The position numbers and the translations under genes were made by a program. Source: DATCLS01 sp036563805 (GTDB taxonomy: Bacteria; Actinomycetota; Acidimicrobiia; Acidimicrobiales; VFJN01). Taken from it: a DNA stretch of 64,000 nt. Shown here in pieces: positions 59,055 through 64,000 of this stretch (positions are counted from its first letter, which is position 1; the number at the start of each line of letters is the position of its first letter). The notes below the pieces were generated by a model, which ran no database searches, was not told where the DNA came from, and worked only from the letters and a program-made list of their open reading frames with translations. The DNA is taken from the NCBI GenBank assembly GCA_036563805.1, contig DATCLS010000053.1, positions 70,230 through 134,229 of the forward strand, given 5' to 3'.

Positions 59055-60335
59055 GTGAGCGAACCGGGGGCCGTCACCGAGGGGATCACCGAGGAGGCCA
59101 TCGAGCGTCTCCGGCGCCGCATCGGGGTGCCCCACCCGCACACGGCGCCGCCCCACTACCGGGTGGTGACGACCGACGTGTTCCGCCACGTGGCCAACGC
59201 CTACGGCGACGACAACCCCCTGTGGTGCGACCCCGACTACGGGACGCACACCCGGTGGGGCGGCCCCATCGCCCCGCCCGCGCTGGTGGGCGGCGACACG
59301 CTGGTGGGCGAGGACGAGGTCACCGAGGTGGCCGCCGAGCACCGGGAACTGATGAAGGGCGACCCGCTCCGCGGCGTGCACGCCTTCTACTCGGCGAGCG
59401 CCCGGGAGTGGTGGGCGCCGCTGCGGCCGGGCATGCGGGTGCTGCGCCGCAACGCCCTGGTCGGCGTGCTCGACAAGCCGAGCGAGTTCGCCGAGCGGGC
59501 GGTGCACGAGTGGACAGGCCAGGTGTTCCGGGCCGCGGACGGGCCGCTGCTGTCGGCCCAGTACCGGCTGATGATCCGCACCGAGCGGACCAAGGCCCGG
59601 CAGCGCAAGAAGTACGACGACGTCAAGCTCGAGCCCTACACGGACGAGCAGATCGCCGAGATCGAGGCCCAGTACGCGTCGGAGCGGCCCCGGGGCGCCG
59701 AGCCCCGATACTGGGAGGACGTGAACGAGGGCGACCCGGTGGGCCCCCTGGTCAAGGGGCCGTTGACCGTGACCGACATCGTGTGCTGGCACGTCGGCAT
59801 GGGCATGGGCATGTACGCGGTGGCGCCGCTGCGGCTGGGCTGGAAGAACCGGCAACGCATCCCCCGGTTCTTCCACCGCGATCCGCAGAACGTGCCCGAC
59901 GTCATGCAGCGGGTGCACTGGGACCCCGAGTTCGCCCGCCGGTCGGGCAACCCGACGACGTTCGACTATGGGCGGATGCGGGAGAACTGGCTCATCCACC
60001 TGTGCACCGACTGGATGGGCGACGACGCCTGGCTGTGGCGGCTCGACTGCGAGTTCCGCCGGTTCAACTACATGGGCGACACCCAGTGGCTGCGGGGCAC
60101 GGTGGTCCGCAAGTACCTGGCCGAGGGCGACCGGCCGGCGGTCGACCTCGAGCTGGAGGCCCGCAACCAGCGCGACGAGGTCACGACCCCCGGGCACGCC
60201 ACGATCCTGCTGCCCAGCCGGGAGCGGGGGCCGGTGCGGCTGCCGGAGCCGCCGGGCGGGGCCAGCGACCTCCAGTCCGCGCTGGACGCCATCGCCGCCA
60301 GCTTCGCCGACGGCACCGCCTGGGGGGCGCGGTGA
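59055..60335 (+). CDS. FAS1-like/MaoC-type hotdog dehydratase
   Basis: Double-hotdog protein of 426 residues, related to the N-terminal domain of MaoC dehydratases. First half: RVVTTDVFRHVANAYGDDNP with RWGGPIAPPALVGG. Second half (about 225-390): RYWEDVNEGDPVGPLVKGPL, TVTDIVCWHVGMGMGM and GHATILLPSRE. Classic R-hydratase DxxxxNxxH is altered to GDDNPLW, so the catalytic His may come from the second half (CWHVG). Hydration of an enoyl-CoA is the family expectation. GTG 59055 is chosen; TTG 59031 and ATG 59037 lie under the operator. Its stop overlaps the next start (GTGA). Confidence 0.82.
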   Translation: MSEPGAVTEGITEEAIERLRRRIGVPHPHTAPPHYRVVTTDVFRHVANAYGDDNPLWCDPDYGTHTRWGGPIAPPALVGGDTLVGEDEVTEVAAEHRELMKGDPLRGVHAFYSASAREWWAPLRPGMRVLRRNALVGVLDKPSEFAERAVHEWTGQVFRAADGPLLSAQYRLMIRTERTKARQRKKYDDVKLEPYTDEQIAEIEAQYASERPRGAEPRYWEDVNEGDPVGPLVKGPLTVTDIVCWHVGMGMGMYAVAPLRLGWKNRQRIPRFFHRDPQNVPDVMQRVHWDPEFARRSGNPTTFDYGRMRENWLIHLCTDWMGDDAWLWRLDCEFRRFNYMGDTQWLRGTVVRKYLAEGDRPAVDLELEARNQRDEVTTPGHATILLPSRERGPVRLPEPPGGASDLQSALDAIAASFADGTAWGAR

Positions 60336-61153
60336 CCGCGGCGGGCTTCGCCTACGAGTCGGTCGAGGGCCTGCGGGTCGAGCTGGACGGGTCGGTGCTG
60401 CGGCTGACGCTCGACCGGCCGGGCAAGCGCAACGCCCTCGACGACGCGATGACGTCCGGGCTCATCGAGTGCCTCGACCAGGCCGGGCGTGACGAGGCGG
60501 TGCGCGCCATCGTGCTGTCCGGCGCCGGCGACCACTTCTGCGGGGGTGCCGACTGGGTGGCCCGCAACGAGCCGGGGGCGCCCCGGCCGCGGGTCGGCTC
60601 GATCCAGCGGCGCCTGCCCTCCCAGGCGCACCGCCTGATCCCGCTGGTGCTGTCGGTCCAGACGCCGGTGATCTGCCGGGTCCAGGGGTGGGCGGCCGGC
60701 ATCGGCTTCCACCTGGCGATGGCGGCCGACTTCACGGTCGCCGCCGCGGACGCCCGGTTCTGGGAGCCGTTCGCCGAGCGGGGCTTCACCCCCGACTCGG
60801 GCGCCACCTGGCTCCTGCCCCGGCTGGTCGGCCTGGTCCGGGCCCGCGAGCTGCTCCTGCTGGCCCGCCCGCTGGACGGCACCGAGGCCGCCGAGTGGGG
60901 CCTGGTGCACCGGGCCGTGCCCCCGGACCGGCTGGACGCCGAGGTCGAGGCCCTGGTCGAGCGGCTGGCCAACGGACCCACGGTGGCCCTGGGGCTGACC
61001 AAGTGGCTGCTGCGGGAGGCCCAGAACGAGACGCTGGAGGGCCATCTGCACAACGAGGCGCTGGGCCTGGAGCTGTCGTCGCGCAGCGAGGACTTCCGCG
61101 AGGGCCTGGCTGCCTTCAAGGAGAAGCGCCCCCCGAGCTTCGGAGGCCGGTGA
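60332..61153 (+). CDS. enoyl-CoA hydratase/isomerase family protein
   Basis: Crotonase of 273 residues. DRPGKRNALDDAMTSGLIEC and GDHFCGGADWVARN are the first conserved blocks, VQGWAAGIGFHLAMAADF the oxyanion block. RFWEPFAERGFTPDSGATWL has Glu in the first catalytic region and Asp in the second. GTG 60332 overlaps the dehydratase stop codon, so the two are coupled. It is followed within four bases by an acyl-CoA dehydrogenase gene. A role in the same beta-oxidation-like sequence is inferred. Substrate unknown. Confidence 0.9.
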   Translation: MTAAGFAYESVEGLRVELDGSVLRLTLDRPGKRNALDDAMTSGLIECLDQAGRDEAVRAIVLSGAGDHFCGGADWVARNEPGAPRPRVGSIQRRLPSQAHRLIPLVLSVQTPVICRVQGWAAGIGFHLAMAADFTVAAADARFWEPFAERGFTPDSGATWLLPRLVGLVRARELLLLARPLDGTEAAEWGLVHRAVPPDRLDAEVEALVERLANGPTVALGLTKWLLREAQNETLEGHLHNEALGLELSSRSEDFREGLAAFKEKRPPSFGGR

Positions 61154-61157
61154 GCGG

Positions 61158-62435
61158 ATGGGCGCGACCGACATGGACACCGAGCGGGTGCCGATCACGC
61201 CGGAGACGTCGCCGGAGGAGGCGGCGGCGATCACCCGGGCGTGGGTGGAGGAGAACGTGCCGGGCGCCTGGCGGGAGGCCGCGGCCCGGGGCGGCGCCCG
61301 GGCCATCCGCGAGGTGCGGTCCCGCGCCGACTACGAGGCCTGGTACCCGGTGTTCGGCCGGTCGGGCCTGGTCGTGCCGACCTGGCCGGTCGCGTACGGG
61401 GGCCTGGACGTGAGCCCGGCGGTGGCCCGGGCCATCGAGGCCGAGTTGCGCCCCTACAACCTGGGCCGGCTCAACCCCCTGGGGCTGAACCTGGCCGCCC
61501 CGGCCCTGTTCGCCCACGGCACCGAGGAACAGCGCCTGCGCTTCCTGCCGCCGATCGTGCGCAACGAGGAGGTGTGGTGCCAGCTGTTCTCCGAGCCGGG
61601 GGCGGGCTCGGACCTGGCGTCGCTGGCCACCCGGGCCGAGCGCGACGGCGACGAGTGGGTGGTGACCGGCCAGAAGGTGTGGACCACGTGGGCGCATCTG
61701 GCCGACTTCGGCGTGCTGCTGGCCCGCACCGACCCCGACCGGCCCAAGCGCAAGGGCATCACCTACTTCCTGGTGGACCTGCACCAGCCGGGCGTCGAGG
61801 TGCGGCCGCTGCGCCACATCGGCGGCGAGGTCGACTTCAACGAGGTGTTCCTGTCCGGCGTGCGCGTCCCCGACTCCCAGCGGGTCGGTGAGGTCGGCGA
61901 CGGCTGGCGGGTGGCGAACGCCACCCTGTCCGGCGAGCGGCAGATGGTGGCCGGCTCGGGGTCGGGCGGCGTCGACCGGATCGGCGGCTCCGGCGCCGAG
62001 CGGCTGGTCCAGCTGGCCCGCGAGCGGGGCCGGTGGGACGACCCGACGGTCCGCCAGGCCGTCGTGCGGGTGCTGTCCGAGGAGCGCATCCGGGCCTGGA
62101 CCAACCAGCGGGTCCGGGCCGGGCTGCGGGCGGGCCGGCCCCCGGGGCCCGAGAGCTCGATCGGCAAGGTGCACCAGGGCGAGCTCAACCAGCGCATCCA
62201 GCTGCTGGCCACCGACCTGCTCGGCCCCGCGGCCACGGCGTGGGAGTCGGACGCCGACGACTACGCCGCCTCCCTCCCCTACGAGGTGAGGGGCATGCTC
62301 CGCAGTCGGGCCAACACGATCGAGGGCGGCACGACCGAGGTGAACAAGAACATCATCGGCGAGCGGGTGCTGGGCCTGCCCCGCGAGCCCGACCCCTGGC
62401 ACGACCGGCCCTGGCGCGAGATCCCCCGGAGCTGA
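61158..62435 (+). CDS. acyl-CoA dehydrogenase
   Basis: FAD-dependent acyl-CoA dehydrogenase of 425 residues. WCQLFSEPGAGSDLASLATR and VTGQKVWTTWAHLADFG form the flavin region, and NATLSGERQMVAG has a Glu at the position equivalent to the catalytic base of FadE29-type enzymes. The C-terminus RSRANTIEGGTTEVNKNIIG contains the alternative catalytic-loop Glu. It starts at ATG 61158, four bases after the crotonase stop, and is one base from the next start. It is single, with no short partner gene, unlike the pair at 40784-42978. Confidence 0.92.
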   Translation: MGATDMDTERVPITPETSPEEAAAITRAWVEENVPGAWREAAARGGARAIREVRSRADYEAWYPVFGRSGLVVPTWPVAYGGLDVSPAVARAIEAELRPYNLGRLNPLGLNLAAPALFAHGTEEQRLRFLPPIVRNEEVWCQLFSEPGAGSDLASLATRAERDGDEWVVTGQKVWTTWAHLADFGVLLARTDPDRPKRKGITYFLVDLHQPGVEVRPLRHIGGEVDFNEVFLSGVRVPDSQRVGEVGDGWRVANATLSGERQMVAGSGSGGVDRIGGSGAERLVQLARERGRWDDPTVRQAVVRVLSEERIRAWTNQRVRAGLRAGRPPGPESSIGKVHQGELNQRIQLLATDLLGPAATAWESDADDYAASLPYEVRGMLRSRANTIEGGTTEVNKNIIGERVLGLPREPDPWHDRPWREIPRS

Positions 62436-62436
62436 C

Positions 62437-63306
62437 GTGTCCCGCCGCGACGTGCCCTCCGCCGACGTGTCCCCCGCCCCCGACCGCGTGTACGACGGCT
62501 ACGAGACCCTGCGGGTCGAGCGGCGGGGCCCGGTCGGGTGGCTGGTCTTCGACCGGCCCGACGTCGGCAACGCCATGGACGGCCGCATGATGGCCGAGCT
62601 GGAGCGGGCCTGGGGCGAGCTCGACGCCGACCCCGCCGTGCGGGTCGTCGTCAACACGGGCGCCGGCCCGGCGTTCCAGACCGGCCTCGACGTCGTGCAG
62701 CTCAGCCGCGACAAGGAGGCGCTGCGGGAGCAGTCCCGGCGCACCAAGCGGGCCGAGCTGCGCCTCACCGCCTGGCACAACCAGGTGTGGAAGCCGGTCA
62801 TCGCTGCCGTCAACGGCGTGTGCGCCGGCGGGGGCCTGCACTTCGTGGCCGACGCCGACATCGTGATCGCCGCCGCGGACGCTACGTTCCTCGACCCCCA
62901 CGTGTCGATCGGCCAGGCCACGGCGTACGAGGCCATCGGGCTGGTGCTGACCTCGCCGATGGAGCCGATCACCCGCATGGCGCTCGTCGGCCGGCACGAG
63001 CGGATCGCCGCCGAGCGGGCCCGTCAGCTCGGCATCCTCAGCGAGGTCGTCGACCCGCCGGAGCGGCTGCGGGAGCGGGCCCAGGAGCTGGCTGAGACCG
63101 TCGCCCGCAACTCGCCGGCGGCCATTGCCGCCACCAAGCGGGCGCTGTGGGGCGCGCTGGAGGCCGGGCTGACCGAGGCGAGCAAGGCGGGCGCCCGGGA
63201 GATGATGGCGATGTGGGGCCACCCCGACCAGGCCGAGGGCCCCCGGGCGTTCACCGAGCGCCGCGCCCCCCGCTGGCAGGAGCTAGGAACCGGAGCCGGA
63301 GCATGA
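62437..63306 (+). CDS. enoyl-CoA hydratase/isomerase family protein, first of a tandem pair
   Basis: Crotonase of 289 residues. GPVGWLVFDRPDVGNAM, GPAFQTGLDVVQLSRD and NGVCAGGGLHFVADADIVIA are conserved blocks. Catalytic-region LDPHVSIGQATAYEAIG has Asp where Glu is usual at the first site, so hydratase activity may be weak or replaced by hydrolase or isomerase chemistry. GTG 62437 follows the dehydrogenase TGA by one base. Its stop overlaps the start of the paralogous gene in ATGA. Bases 63052-63180 are almost identical to 63870-63998 in that paralogue. Confidence 0.9.
   Translation: MSRRDVPSADVSPAPDRVYDGYETLRVERRGPVGWLVFDRPDVGNAMDGRMMAELERAWGELDADPAVRVVVNTGAGPAFQTGLDVVQLSRDKEALREQSRRTKRAELRLTAWHNQVWKPVIAAVNGVCAGGGLHFVADADIVIAAADATFLDPHVSIGQATAYEAIGLVLTSPMEPITRMALVGRHERIAAERARQLGILSEVVDPPERLRERAQELAETVARNSPAAIAATKRALWGALEAGLTEASKAGAREMMAMWGHPDQAEGPRAFTERRAPRWQELGTGAGA
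63052..63180. repeat. near-identical segment, copy 1 (partner 63870-63998)
   Basis: 129 bases match 63870-63998 with about five differences. They encode the C-terminal helices from DPPERLRERAQEL to GLTEA in both tandem crotonases, whose upstream parts are much less similar. Local gene conversion is the natural explanation. Confidence 0.85.
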
Positions 63307-64000
63307 GCTACTCGTCGTATGAGTGTCTGAGGCTGGAGCGGCACGGGCCGGTGGGGTGGCTGATCAACAACCGGCCCGAGCAGCTCAACGCCATGAACGC
63401 CAAGATGCGCGAGGAGTTCGCCGACGCCTGGCTGGAGCTGGACCGCGACCCCGAGGTGCGGGTGATCGTGCACACCGGCGAGGGGCGGGCGTTCCAGACC
63501 GGCGTCGACGTGGCCGAGATCGCCAGCGATGGCGTGGGCATGGAGCGGTACCGCAAGTCGGTCGAGGAGTTCGACCTGCACTTCACGTCGTGGCACCAGC
63601 AGGTGTGGAAGCCGGTGATCACGGCGGTGAACGGGATCTGCGCCGGTGGCGGGTTCCACTGGGTGGCGGACGCCGACATCGTGATCGCCGCCTCCGACGC
63701 CCAGTTCTTCGACCCCCACGTGTCGGTGGGGCAGGTGGTGTCGCTGGAGGCCATCGGGCTGATCCGCAAGATGCCGGCCGAGGCGGTGATGCGGATGGCG
63801 TTCGTGGGCCGGCACGAGCGGATGTCGGCCGAACGGGCCTACGAGCTGGGGATGATCAGTGAGATCGTGGACCCGCCGGAGCGGCTGCGGGAGCGGGCCC
63901 AGGAGCTGGGTGAGACCGTCGCCCGCAACTCGCCGGCGGCCATGGCCGCCACCAAGCGGGCGCTGTGGGGCGCGCTGGAGCACGGCCTGACCGAGGCGTG
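63303..64000 (+). CDS. enoyl-CoA hydratase/isomerase family protein, second of a tandem pair, cut by the window end
   Basis: Paralogue of the preceding gene; about 232 residues are visible and the stop lies beyond base 64000. GPVGWLINNRPEQLNAMNAK, GRAFQTGVDVAEIASDG and NGICAGGGFHWVADADIVIA mirror its neighbour. The catalytic region FDPHVSVGQVVSLEAIG again has Asp in place of the usual first Glu. ATG 63303 overlaps the previous stop (ATGA). The two could act on successive intermediates, or form a mixed oligomer. Confidence 0.9.
   Translation, partial: MSYSSYECLRLERHGPVGWLINNRPEQLNAMNAKMREEFADAWLELDRDPEVRVIVHTGEGRAFQTGVDVAEIASDGVGMERYRKSVEEFDLHFTSWHQQVWKPVITAVNGICAGGGFHWVADADIVIAASDAQFFDPHVSVGQVVSLEAIGLIRKMPAEAVMRMAFVGRHERMSAERAYELGMISEIVDPPERLRERAQELGETVARNSPAAMAATKRALWGALEHGLTEA
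63870..63998. repeat. near-identical segment, copy 2 (partner 63052-63180)
   Basis: Second copy of the 129-base block, 818 bases downstream of the first, in the same codon register. The differences cluster in the last 20 bases (AGC/GHG region of the peptide). Confidence 0.85.

Overview
The window is very GC-rich (Actinomycetota-like) and densely coded on both strands. GTG starts, 1-8 nt start/stop overlaps and short leaders are common. The content (mycobacterial-type FadD, FadE, EchA and CaiB families, a DapC-like aminotransferase, a conservon-type kinase, GlgX-TreY-TreZ) fits a heterotrophic actinobacterium. An acidimicrobial lineage is my guess, not a demonstrated assignment. No rRNA, tRNA, CRISPR array, insertion sequence or prophage was recognised.

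Layout. (1) 1-803: 3' part of metF. (2) 931-7724: glgX, treY and treZ, which convert glycogen to trehalose; treY seems to start at CTG. (3) 7775-11528: a beta-order DNA methyltransferase with a long C-terminal extension, an overlapping protein with a possible PD-(D/E)XK nuclease motif, and a class II Fic protein with a repeat array over its start codon. This is a candidate restriction/defence island. (4) 11693-25909: isocitrate dehydrogenase, SpoU methyltransferase, amidohydrolase, aldehyde dehydrogenase, CrtI-like oxidoreductase, lipase-maturation-factor homologue, MgtE/SLC41-type carrier, crotonase, membrane metalloprotease, HD oxygenase-like protein and aminotransferase. (5) 26015-29607: ECF sigma/anti-sigma pair, then a yybP-ykoY (Mn2+) riboswitch before a GDT1-family exporter, then a cobalamin riboswitch before cbtB-cbtA. 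(6) 29698-38940: lipoprotein esterase, unusual crotonase and CaiB proteins, an amidohydrolase, a secreted alpha/beta hydrolase split by a one-base frameshift, and a dienoyl-CoA-reductase-like SDR with a crotonase. (7) 39034-45338: PadR regulator, LLM oxidoreductase, an acyl-CoA dehydrogenase pair and a double CaiB fusion. (8) 45569-48834: a CvnA-like kinase without its usual partners, and a BrnT-like toxin/ribbon-helix-helix antitoxin module. (9) 48924-56878: FadD3-like ligase, secreted lipase, second acyl-CoA ligase, serine hydrolase and amidohydrolase. (10) 56960-64000: signal-less substrate-binding protein, TetR regulator, hotdog dehydratase, crotonase, acyl-CoA dehydrogenase and two tandem crotonases; the last runs off the window.

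Working together, regions 6-10 look like modular acyl-CoA catabolism: CoA activation by ligases or CaiB, oxidation by acyl-CoA dehydrogenases, hydration by crotonases or hotdog enzymes. Several modules carry their own palindromic operator. The strongest non-coding signals are the two metal-related riboswitches. The most novel-looking protein system is the methyltransferase / putative nuclease / Fic island.
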